A stretch of DNA of 64,000 nucleotides from Bacillota bacterium (GTDB lineage Bacteria > Bacillota > Clostridia > Christensenellales > SZUA-584). Position 1 is the stretch's first letter. Each line of letters starts with the position of its first letter. The position numbers and the translations under genes were made by a program. The notes beneath the pieces are model-generated. The model had not been told where the DNA came from and did not search any database. It was given only the letters and a program-made list of their open reading frames with translations. Shown piece by piece: positions 57,026-64,000 of this stretch. The stretch spans positions 1 through 64,000 of the forward strand of contig JAEXTV010000007.1 of assembly GCA_023406895.1 (NCBI GenBank), in the 5' to 3' direction.

Positions 57026-57792
57026 TGCAGGACATAAGAAAGGAACTCCGTTTCGGGTTTCGCAGTTACCGCTTTTTGATTCTGTTTGTGGCATTTTTGT
57101 TCTTCGCGCTGATGGACCCGATCATGACCAAATTCATCGTGCCCGAGATCATGAAGAGCCAAATGGGGCTAAGCTCGGATATGATGGCACAGCTTGTGGA
57201 TACAACGCAGACCGGTGTGATGCGCGCGTATATGGGCGATATATTTGAGCTCATTTCCATTGTGATCGTGTTTTCGCTCTGCGGCCTCATGGCCCAGGAG
57301 ATCAAGGAGAACACGCTGGTTCTGCCCATATGCTCGGGCAAACGCTTTGGCAGCATTGCGGGTGCCAAGATCATCGTGTTCGGTGCCGCCGTGATGCTGG
57401 CCTCCGTTCTTGCGGTAATGGCCAATTACGCGTACACAGGTGTGCTGTTTTCATTTGACGTGTTATTCGGGCCGGTGCTGCGTGCGGGAGGGTTGATAGG
57501 CCTGTACATGGTGTTTCTGCTCGCCATGCTTGTGATGTGGGGCGCCTTATTCAAGAAGCCGCTCGTGGCGGGTTTTGTGACGCTTGCCTCGGCTTACACG
57601 CTGCATTTTGCCGGCGGCGCGCTCGGCATTCAAATGTACCTGCCGTCCGGGCTGTTTGCCGAAGCCCAGCTATTGAGCGCGCCATCCGGGACACTCATTC
57701 AAACGATGCTTATCACGCTGCTTGGCATACTCGCCCTTATTGCCATCACGCTGATCAGGCTGAAAAAGCTGGAGTGGAACGAGAGGCACTGA
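57022..57792 (+). CDS. ABC transporter permease (ABC-2 type)
   Basis: 256 residues with six hydrophobic segments; the first reads FLILFVAFLFFALMDPI, and MAQEIKENTLVLPICSGKRF is typical of ABC-2 permeases. It partners the ATPase encoded just upstream. It ends before an intrinsic terminator. Confidence 0.9.
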   Translation: MMQDIRKELRFGFRSYRFLILFVAFLFFALMDPIMTKFIVPEIMKSQMGLSSDMMAQLVDTTQTGVMRAYMGDIFELISIVIVFSLCGLMAQEIKENTLVLPICSGKRFGSIAGAKIIVFGAAVMLASVLAVMANYAYTGVLFSFDVLFGPVLRAGGLIGLYMVFLLAMLVMWGALFKKPLVAGFVTLASAYTLHFAGGALGIQMYLPSGLFAEAQLLSAPSGTLIQTMLITLLGILALIAITLIRLKKLEWNERH

Positions 57793-57836
57793 CAGGCCAA
57801 GGCCTGACAAAAATAAACGGCATATAAACAATCCTC

Positions 57837-57865
57837 AAGCCTTGACGTCATGTTAAGGCTTTTTT
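57837..57865 (+). terminator. Terminator after the ABC exporter operon
   Basis: AAGCCTT (57837-57843) pairs with AAGGCTT (57855-57861), followed by a T run. Confidence 0.85.
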
Positions 57866-58001
57866 AGCTGAAAGAACTGATGGCTTAACCAACCCTATCA
57901 GTTAATTGTTTTTTTCCGTAAAACTTGTTTAAATAAATAGAATTTTGTCTATTAATGCATACGCAAAATGAAATTATATGAAAGGCAGGCAGCGTTTATT
58001 T

Positions 58002-58865
58002 ATGGATGACATCAGAATCGTCATTGTCGACGACTCCTCTTTTTCAATTGCTTTTTTAAAGGACATATTTGAGCGTAACGGGCTCAACGTTGTGGGAGAA
58101 GCGGGCACGCTGGAAGAAGTCAAAGAGGTGGTAAAAGCACAGAAACCGACGCTTGTGACCATGGATATGACGCTGCCCGGCACGGACGGTTTCGAGTGCA
58201 CGCGCGCTGTCCACGAAATCGATGACAACATTAAAGTGATCGTGGTCAGCTCTATGATGGATGAAGAAATCGTTAAGGAAGCCAAAAAGAACAAGGTATC
58301 CGCCTATATACAAAAACCGGTGGATGCCGATGAGCTGATGACGACCATCAGCAGGGTGATGGCTTCCGAAGAGCTTTATCAGTTCCTCGAAGCCGAGTAT
58401 TTCGTTGTTTTTAAAGAGGCGCTGATGGACAGCTTAAACCGGATGACGAAGACAATCCCGACATTCGAAAAAGAATATGAATCGGCAAGCGAGTTTGAAT
58501 CGCAGGGAATGTCAATCATTATCGGCATTATCGGCAAATTCTCAGGGAGAATGCTGCTTGACCTGCCCGCGGAAACGGCTCAAAGCCTTGTGGCCGCCGT
58601 GCTCAAAAGAGAACCGAAAAGCAAGGACGAGGTGACGGCTGTTCTCGGAGAATTCGCGAACATCATATCAGGCAACGCCTGTTCACTGCTGAACAGAAAG
58701 AAGAAAGAGCTTGGGCTGCGTGTGGCCCCGCCGGCCATGCTAAAAGGGGAAAACGTTCTGATTTCCGCCCCCAATTTCACCACAACCAATGTGATGGCGA
58801 AGACAGATTTTGGGAAAATAATGCTGAATGTCGGATTTCAAAGGGGTGAGGAAAAGTGGATGTAA
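58002..58865 (+). CDS. Response regulator with C-terminal CheX domain
   Basis: 287 residues from ATG 58002 (an in-frame ATG at 57978 is possible but has no better ribosome binding site). The receiver domain holds IVIVDDSSFS, the phospho-acceptor Asp in TMDMTLPGTDGF and QKPVDADEL. The C-terminal CheX-like domain (about 135-287) has GMSIIIGIIGKFSG and the phosphatase motif ExxN in LGEFANIIS. A receiver and a CheY-P phosphatase domain in one chain suggest self-limiting signalling. It overlaps the next gene by 10 bases. Confidence 0.88.
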   Translation: MDDIRIVIVDDSSFSIAFLKDIFERNGLNVVGEAGTLEEVKEVVKAQKPTLVTMDMTLPGTDGFECTRAVHEIDDNIKVIVVSSMMDEEIVKEAKKNKVSAYIQKPVDADELMTTISRVMASEELYQFLEAEYFVVFKEALMDSLNRMTKTIPTFEKEYESASEFESQGMSIIIGIIGKFSGRMLLDLPAETAQSLVAAVLKREPKSKDEVTAVLGEFANIISGNACSLLNRKKKELGLRVAPPAMLKGENVLISAPNFTTTNVMAKTDFGKIMLNVGFQRGEEKWM

Positions 58866-59317
58866 AATACGTCGATCCGTTTTTGGATTCATTTATATCC
58901 GTGATGCCGCAGCTTGGCTACGGCACCATACAAAAGGGCAGCCTGTCGGTTAAGGGGCAGGAGCTTATCAATTCAGGGGTTAACATTATCATCGGTATCG
59001 TGGGGAAGATGAGGGGAAACGTTGTTTACAGTATTGACACCGAAAGCGCAAAAAGAATCGCATCGACCATGATGATGGGCATGCCGGTCGATGAGCTCGA
59101 TGAAATGTCGAAGAGTGCACTCTCCGAGTTGGCCAATATGTTGACGGCCAGCGCGGCTACGAATTTTTATAACCTGGGTTTGCCGATCGATATTTCCACG
59201 CCCACGTTGCTGCAGGGAGAAAACATGTCCATCAAAATGAGCTCCAATCAGGTGCTATGCGTGGAGCTGATAGCGGACGATAATGTGATACAAGTGAACA
59301 TCGCTTTTGAGAAATAA
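58856..59317 (+). CDS. CheX-family protein
   Basis: 153 residues with a GTG start after AAGGGGTGAGG. GVNIIIGIVGKMRGNVV and LSELANMLTASAA, which carries the ExxN phosphatase residues, are CheX hallmarks. CheX dephosphorylates CheY-type receivers; here it probably acts on the preceding fused regulator. No flagellar or chemoreceptor genes are in the window. Confidence 0.9.
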   Translation: MDVKYVDPFLDSFISVMPQLGYGTIQKGSLSVKGQELINSGVNIIIGIVGKMRGNVVYSIDTESAKRIASTMMMGMPVDELDEMSKSALSELANMLTASAATNFYNLGLPIDISTPTLLQGENMSIKMSSNQVLCVELIADDNVIQVNIAFEK

Positions 59318-59331
59318 GAAGCAAATACATG

Positions 59332-59361
59332 AAAGCTCTGGCATGGGTCAGAGCTTTTTTT
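59332..59361 (+). terminator. Terminator after cheX
   Basis: AAAGCTCTG (59332-59340) pairs with CAGAGCTTT (59349-59357), then T run. A related hairpin closes the next gene at 60714. Confidence 0.9.
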
Positions 59362-59502
59362 GTGGTCTTGCATAAAGGCATGTCATTCACAGACGCTTAT
59401 TCAAAACTAGCCATCGGATATCTGACAGAGAAATGACGGTAAAGGTTGCTCTGTTGACACCTTGTGCTATAGTAAGAGGAACAGCGGAAAGGCAGACATA
59501 AA

Positions 59503-60519
59503 ATGAACTGGATAAAAACGAACATAAGAGGAATAGCGTTGTGCCTGATTATCGCGGGCGCGGCATGGTTTTGGGGAGAGTGGATTCCGGTGGTGGGAGG
59601 GCCTGTATTTTCCATTCTGATTGGCATGCTCGTCACCGTTTTTTTAAAAGACAAAACCACTGTGAAATCGGGGATTGCTTTCACATCAAAAAAAGTACTG
59701 CAGACTGCCGTGGTACTTCTCGGATTCGGTATGAATCTCTCGGTGATTGTGGCCATAGGCGTCCAGTCTTTGCCGATTATTCTGTCAACGATCAGTGTGT
59801 CGCTGCTGATTTCATTTGGGCTGTATAAAGCGATGAAAATGCCGCCCAGAATAGCCACGCTGGTGGGTGTGGGGTCGGCCATATGCGGCGGTTCGGCCAT
59901 TGCGGCCACCGCTCCCGTGATTGATGCGAACGATGAGGAGATTGCGCAGTCGATATCCGTGGTCTTTTTGTTCAATGTGGCCGCGGCGCTCATCTTTCCC
60001 GCTTTGGGTGCTGTGCTTGGGTTATCCGATTACGGCTTTGGTATTTTCGCGGGGACGGCCGTGAACGATACCTCGTCCGTCACGGCGGCTGCGGCCGCGT
60101 GGGATGCGCTCCACGGCTCGAATACGCTCGATACGGCGGCGGTGGTCAAACTGACGCGTACGCTCGCCATAATACCCATCACGCTGGCTATTGCCTTATA
60201 CAGATCAAAAAAGGCAGCGGGCGGTTCGGGTACGAAAGTGAAGATAACGAAGATATTTCCCCATTTTATACTATTCTTCATACTGGCTTCACTGATAACC
60301 ACGGTTTGCGTATCGTTGGGCGTTCCGATTGGCATGTTTGCGCCGCTCAAAACGCTGAGCAAATTCTTTATTGTTATGGCGATGGCCGCTATAGGGCTCA
60401 ATACGGATATCAAAAAGCTTGTAAAAAACGGCGGCAAGCCCATACTCGCGGGCCTTTGCTGCTGGGTGGGTATTACGGGGGTGAGCCTGCTGATGCAGCA
60501 TGTGATGGGAATATGGTAA
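59503..60519 (+). CDS. YeiH/UPF0324-family membrane protein (putative anion exporter)
   Basis: 338 residues with about ten membrane segments. GVGSAICGGSAIAATAPVI and GTAVNDTSSVTAAA are the repeated family motifs. Members are predicted sulfate or sulfonate-type exporters; the substrate is not established. Confidence 0.9.
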   Translation: MNWIKTNIRGIALCLIIAGAAWFWGEWIPVVGGPVFSILIGMLVTVFLKDKTTVKSGIAFTSKKVLQTAVVLLGFGMNLSVIVAIGVQSLPIILSTISVSLLISFGLYKAMKMPPRIATLVGVGSAICGGSAIAATAPVIDANDEEIAQSISVVFLFNVAAALIFPALGAVLGLSDYGFGIFAGTAVNDTSSVTAAAAAWDALHGSNTLDTAAVVKLTRTLAIIPITLAIALYRSKKAAGGSGTKVKITKIFPHFILFFILASLITTVCVSLGVPIGMFAPLKTLSKFFIVMAMAAIGLNTDIKKLVKNGGKPILAGLCCWVGITGVSLLMQHVMGIW

Positions 60520-60713
60520 TAATCGCAAAAAGGGCAGGCTTGCCAGAGCAGGCTATTGTCGAGTTTACGCTTCACACAACGTGATTAACGAAAAGCGAGC
60601 GTGACTGTGATTTTGCCTGCTGCCGCAGGAGGGATTGCTTGCCGTCGCACAATGCCTCATAGCGCAGCGATACGCAACATGAAACGAGTTGCGATGATAT
60701 CTTTGATTCGCTG

Positions 60714-60742
60714 AAAGCTCCGGCATGCGCCAGAGCTTTTTT
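60714..60742 (+). terminator. Terminator after the YeiH-family gene
   Basis: AAAGCTC (60714-60720) pairs with GAGCTTT (60733-60739), then TTTT. The 60520-60710 stretch holds no gene I can support. Confidence 0.8.
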
Positions 60743-60769
60743 CGTTTCCATATTGTCTGAAGGCGAATC

Positions 60770-61627
60770 TTATATCTGTATCCCAAATACGTTCTTCACA
60801 AGCAGGCCGATGCCGAACGAAACAGCCGAGACGCCGAGGCTGATAAACACCATCTCGAAGAAACGGCGCTTGAACGGTGTGCTTTTGGCCACAGACGTGT
60901 AAAAATTGAACACGAGGATCACAAGCACGGCGACGGCGAGGCATACACCAAGGCTCACGAACGGATTGGCGATGAGCAGATAAGGCAGTATCAGCACGAC
61001 GACGGTCAACACATAAGCAATGCCTGTGTACAAGGCGGATTTCCCGGCTTCCTTTGAGTTTCCCGTATCGTTGACGGTAGAGAGGTATTCGCTGGCGGCC
61101 ATGGAGAACGAGGCGCTGATGCCCATGATGAGGCCCGTGACGGCGATCAGTTGCGTATTCTGAAATGCGAACGTGAAGCCCGCAAGCGCGCCGGTGAGCT
61201 CAACAAGCGCGTCGTTAAGGCCGAGCACGATAGACCCGAGGTAGTTGAGCTTTTCTTCATTGATCATGCCAATCAGCGCTTGCTCGTGCATCTCTTCATC
61301 TCTGACGAACTCGGCAACCTGCGGATAGTCGCCGCTCAGCAGCGCGTAGGTTTGCGACGCGTCCGTTTCATTCATCTCGAGCAGCTTGATGCCAAAGGTC
61401 AGGCCCAGCAATTTGGCAATCAGATAGAAGAAGAACGCATAAAATCGCCGAGGCTTCACATCCGTTTGGGTCATGCTCTTGAGCCTGTTGTAATGGTCGA
61501 GCTCGTTGTCGCTGATGGCCTTGAGCGTTTTTTTGTTGTCCCGGTCCTTGATTGTCTCACTGAGCTTTTTATATATCAAATATGATGTGAGTTCTTTTTT
61601 CTGCTCAATCAAAAGGGCATTCTTCAT
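60770..61627 (-). CDS. Ferritin-like domain fused to VIT1/CCC1 iron transporter (MbfA-like)
   Basis: 285 residues from ATG 61627 after GAGGTGA. The N-terminal ferritin-like helices (about 1-120) hold Glu/His pairs in DNELDHYNRL and RDEEMHEQALIG; the C-terminal VIT1/CCC1 domain (about 125-285) has GLNDALVELTGALAGFT and SMAASEYLS. Membrane-bound ferritins of this kind export iron or manganese and protect from oxidative stress. It is convergent with yeiH. Confidence 0.9.
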   Translation of the reverse strand: MKNALLIEQKKELTSYLIYKKLSETIKDRDNKKTLKAISDNELDHYNRLKSMTQTDVKPRRFYAFFFYLIAKLLGLTFGIKLLEMNETDASQTYALLSGDYPQVAEFVRDEEMHEQALIGMINEEKLNYLGSIVLGLNDALVELTGALAGFTFAFQNTQLIAVTGLIMGISASFSMAASEYLSTVNDTGNSKEAGKSALYTGIAYVLTVVVLILPYLLIANPFVSLGVCLAVAVLVILVFNFYTSVAKSTPFKRRFFEMVFISLGVSAVSFGIGLLVKNVFGIQI

Positions 61628-61814
61628 CACTGTCACCTCGCGCCTTATTTGACTCAAGTCAAGTTTACCATGTATTTGGTAATATTCAAATCAGGAAGGA
61701 TAAAAAAGAGCGCATCTAATTTGGATTGAATATAACCATAAGCCGTCAGGACGTGGTATAATGGTGAAAATTCAGGCCAAGACAAATTAATTTTTCGCCA
61801 AAGGGGGCGTCACA

Positions 61815-62366
61815 ATGGATGATAATTTGCGTCAGATTTCCAGCCGGATCAGAGAGCTCCGGGAGATACTCGACATCAGCACCGCGGATATGGCCGCCGG
61901 TATTGCCGTACCCGAAAAAACATATGTTGACTATGAAAGCGGCAAGCTCGATATTCCGATCAGTGTGCTGTATAAAATTGCTGCTGAGCTGAAGACCGAC
62001 CCGACCGTGCTGCTCACTGGGGAAGCGCCGCGCATGGATACGCACAGCATTGTGCGTGCGGGCCATGGCGTGGATATCGAGCGGTATCCGGGTTACAGCT
62101 ATTCGAGCCTTGCCTATAACTTTATTGGGCGCGATATGGAGCCTCTGCTCGTTTCTCTTGAGCCGGGCGATAAGCCGCCGGCCATGGTGGTGCACGGTGG
62201 CCAGGAGTTTAACTATGTGCTCGAAGGCAGAATGCGCATCACGCTCGGCAAGCACGCGTATGAACTCGGCGCGGGAGACTGCATTTATTTTGATCCGCAG
62301 CTGCCGCATTCTCAGGCGGCCGTGGGCGGTTCCGCAAAATTTATTACGATCATTAATGAAAAATAG
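61815..62366 (+). CDS. HTH-cupin transcriptional regulator
   Basis: 183 residues: an XRE-type helix-turn-helix (about 8-65; RIRELREILDIST, PEKTYVDYESG) and a C-terminal cupin_2 domain (about 105-180; GGQEFNYVLEGRM, YFDPQLPHSQAA). The acyl-CoA synthetase gene begins 16 bases downstream, and this pairing is common in Clostridia, where the regulator probably controls the synthetase in response to its substrate. Confidence 0.9.
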   Translation: MDDNLRQISSRIRELREILDISTADMAAGIAVPEKTYVDYESGKLDIPISVLYKIAAELKTDPTVLLTGEAPRMDTHSIVRAGHGVDIERYPGYSYSSLAYNFIGRDMEPLLVSLEPGDKPPAMVVHGGQEFNYVLEGRMRITLGKHAYELGAGDCIYFDPQLPHSQAAVGGSAKFITIINEK

Positions 62367-62382
62367 TTGGGGTTAAAAAAAT

Positions 62383-64000
62383 ATGAGTGAGATTCTGAGC
62401 CGGTATTGCCCGCGCATCACGTTTGATTCCTATGAGGATTTTAAAGAGAATTATATTTGCAACGAGCCCGAGAGCTTTAACTTTGCATACGACGTTGTGG
62501 ACGAATGGGCAAAAATCGATCCCGAAAAGACCGCGCTGGTATGGACAAACGATGACGCCGAGGTGAAGCGTTTTTCGTTCGCTGATATCAAAGCGCTGAG
62601 CGACCGTGCCGCGAACGTGATCGCCTCGTTCGGCATCAAAAAGGGCGATGTGGTGATGCTGATTTTAAAGCAGCGCCCCGAGGCATGGGTGTGCATCACG
62701 GCGCTGATGAAGCTCGGTGCGATCTGCATTCCCGCGAGCTATCAATTAACTCCCAAGGACATCGTTTACCGCTGCAACATCGCGAATGTGAAAATGCTGA
62801 TCAGCGTGGACGAAGACGAGGTGGTGCGCCATATCAGAGAATCGCGAGGCGAATGCGGCACACTGCAGACGCTGCTGAGCGTGGGGGACAAGATGCCGGA
62901 CGGCTTTTTAAGCTTTGAGAGCGAGATGCAAAAGGCGGATGCCGCTTTTGCGCGCCCGACCGGCAGTGAAGCCGTGATAAATACCGACCCGATGCTGATC
63001 TATTTTTCGTCGGGCACCACGGGGATGCCCAAGATGGTTTGGCACGATTTCGCGTTTCCGCTCGGCCACATTGTGACCGCGAAATACTGGCAGTGTGTTC
63101 AGGATAACCGCATCCACATGACGCAGACGGATTCGGGCTGGGCGAAATTCGCGTGGGGCAAAATATACGGCCAGTGGATATGCGGCGCGGCCATCGGCGC
63201 GTACGATACCGAGAAATTCGTGCCGCACAAGCTGCTCGAGGCGCTGGTGCGCATTAAACCGACAACATTCTGCGCGCCCGCGACCATATACCGCTATCTG
63301 ATCAAGGAAGACCTTTCAGGCTATGTTTTAAGCTTTATTGAACACGCGAGCCTCGCGGGTGAGCCGCTGAACCCCGAGGTTTTCAGAAAAATAGAGGAAT
63401 TGACCGGCCTCACGGTGCATGAAGGATTTGGGCAGACCGAATCGTCGGTGCTGCTCGCGAATTTCCCGTGGGTGGATATCAAGCCGGGTTCGATGGGCAA
63501 ACCGTCACCGTTGTACAATATCGACCTGATCGACGCGGACGGCAGCCCGTGCGAAGACGGCGTGGTGGGCTCGATTGTGGTGAAGGACACCGACAAGAAG
63601 CACCCCTTAGGGCTGTTCCACGGCTATTGGCAGGACCCGCAGACCACGCTCAAAAGCTGGCGTGACGGCATTTACAACACGGGCGATATGGCGTGGCGTG
63701 ATGCGGACGGCTATTTCTGGTTCGTGGGCCGCAACGACGACGTGATCAAATGCTCGGGCTACCGCATTGGGCCGTTTGAGGTGGAAAGCGTGCTGATCGA
63801 GCATCCGTCGGTGCTCGAGTGCGCGGTGACAGCCGCGCCCGATCCCGTGCGCGGGCAGGTGGTGAAGGCGACCATCGTATTGGCCAAGGGGTATGAGCCG
63901 AGCGACGCGCTGATTAAGGAGCTGCAGAACCATGTGAAGAAGGCAACCGCGCCGTACAAATATCCGCGCATTGTGGAATTTGTGACGGCACTGCCCAAAA
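62383..64000 (+). CDS. Acyl-CoA synthetase / AMP-dependent ligase (truncated at the right edge)
   Basis: At least 539 residues; the frame is still open at the window end. Adenylate-forming motifs are visible: YFSSGTTGMPKM (A3), HEGFGQTES (A5), YNTGDMAW (A7) and VGRNDDVIKCSGYRIGPFEVE (A8). The closing Lys motif lies beyond the edge. It activates a carboxylic acid to its CoA thioester; the segment MTQTDSGWAKFAWGK is typical of medium-chain or aromatic acid enzymes. It is paired with the HTH-cupin regulator upstream. Confidence 0.92.
   Translation, partial: MSEILSRYCPRITFDSYEDFKENYICNEPESFNFAYDVVDEWAKIDPEKTALVWTNDDAEVKRFSFADIKALSDRAANVIASFGIKKGDVVMLILKQRPEAWVCITALMKLGAICIPASYQLTPKDIVYRCNIANVKMLISVDEDEVVRHIRESRGECGTLQTLLSVGDKMPDGFLSFESEMQKADAAFARPTGSEAVINTDPMLIYFSSGTTGMPKMVWHDFAFPLGHIVTAKYWQCVQDNRIHMTQTDSGWAKFAWGKIYGQWICGAAIGAYDTEKFVPHKLLEALVRIKPTTFCAPATIYRYLIKEDLSGYVLSFIEHASLAGEPLNPEVFRKIEELTGLTVHEGFGQTESSVLLANFPWVDIKPGSMGKPSPLYNIDLIDADGSPCEDGVVGSIVVKDTDKKHPLGLFHGYWQDPQTTLKSWRDGIYNTGDMAWRDADGYFWFVGRNDDVIKCSGYRIGPFEVESVLIEHPSVLECAVTAAPDPVRGQVVKATIVLAKGYEPSDALIKELQNHVKKATAPYKYPRIVEFVTALPK

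Overview
This window looks like a chromosomal segment of an anaerobic, spore-forming member of the Clostridia (Firmicutes). The pointers are an oxygen-sensitive class III ribonucleotide reductase, a two-subunit class I fumarase, an aldehyde:ferredoxin oxidoreductase (AOR)-family enzyme, a membrane-bound ferredoxin-linked complex, CotF- and CotH-type proteins, strong GGAGG ribosome binding sites and many short intrinsic terminators. No prophage, complete insertion sequence, CRISPR array or rRNA was seen. Four tRNA genes are present: Thr(GGT), Leu(GAG), Ser(CGA) and Ala(CGC).

Layout. 1-3432: end of an unidentified gene, a structured leader region and nrdD-nrdG. 3775-17404: a catabolic and transport locus. 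It holds a metallo-beta-lactamase-fold lactonase-like protein, an RpiB/DerI-like isomerase, a TIM/LerI-like isomerase, a class II aldolase, a ribose-type ABC importer with two permeases, a GntR/FCD regulator, an Fe-S protein with an AOR-family enzyme, a Tm-1-like UPF0261 protein and a RuBisCO-like protein. Copies of one operator-like sequence lie upstream of both the first gene and the regulator gene. The gene set resembles pathways that end in tetrulose phosphates and erythrose 4-phosphate, but some expected steps are missing, so the substrate is unknown.

17481-20517: a molybdenum/tungsten cofactor (Moco/Tuco)-type riboswitch with a terminator stands before two exported SUOX-fold-like small proteins flanking an ECF-type S component, followed by MobB and a kinase-like protein. 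This looks like a cofactor-linked uptake or maturation module and would fit with the AOR-family enzyme just upstream.

28497-20920 (minus): a six-gene hydrogenase-4-like membrane complex whose large subunit lacks all four cysteines that bind the NiFe site, while the small subunit keeps its Fe-S cysteines. It matches the Ehr (energy-converting hydrogenase-related) type rather than a true hydrogenase, and could couple ferredoxin oxidation to ion pumping.

28832-40450: tRNA-Thr, fumarase, a large CotH/lamin-tail surface lipoprotein, tRNA-Leu, a decayed DeoR regulator, a C_GCAxxG_C_C protein, an Lgt-family protein, a pirin, an orphan sugar-type permease and a NYN/OST-HTH protein, with several dispersed repeats. 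40470-50800: a Cys/Gly-rich repeat protein, a PadR-HAAS-SDR operon, CotF, tRNA-Ser, small regulators and stress-type genes, a frameshifted YdeI-like gene, tRNA-Ala and an AT-rich methyltransferase. 51150-64000: a DEAD-box helicase, a cold-shock protein with a hairpin leader, a two-component system followed by an ABC exporter, REC-CheX and CheX proteins, a YeiH transporter, a ferritin-like/VIT1 protein, and an HTH-cupin regulator with an acyl-CoA synthetase that runs off the window.

All family calls are from reading the sequence; none was confirmed by a database search.
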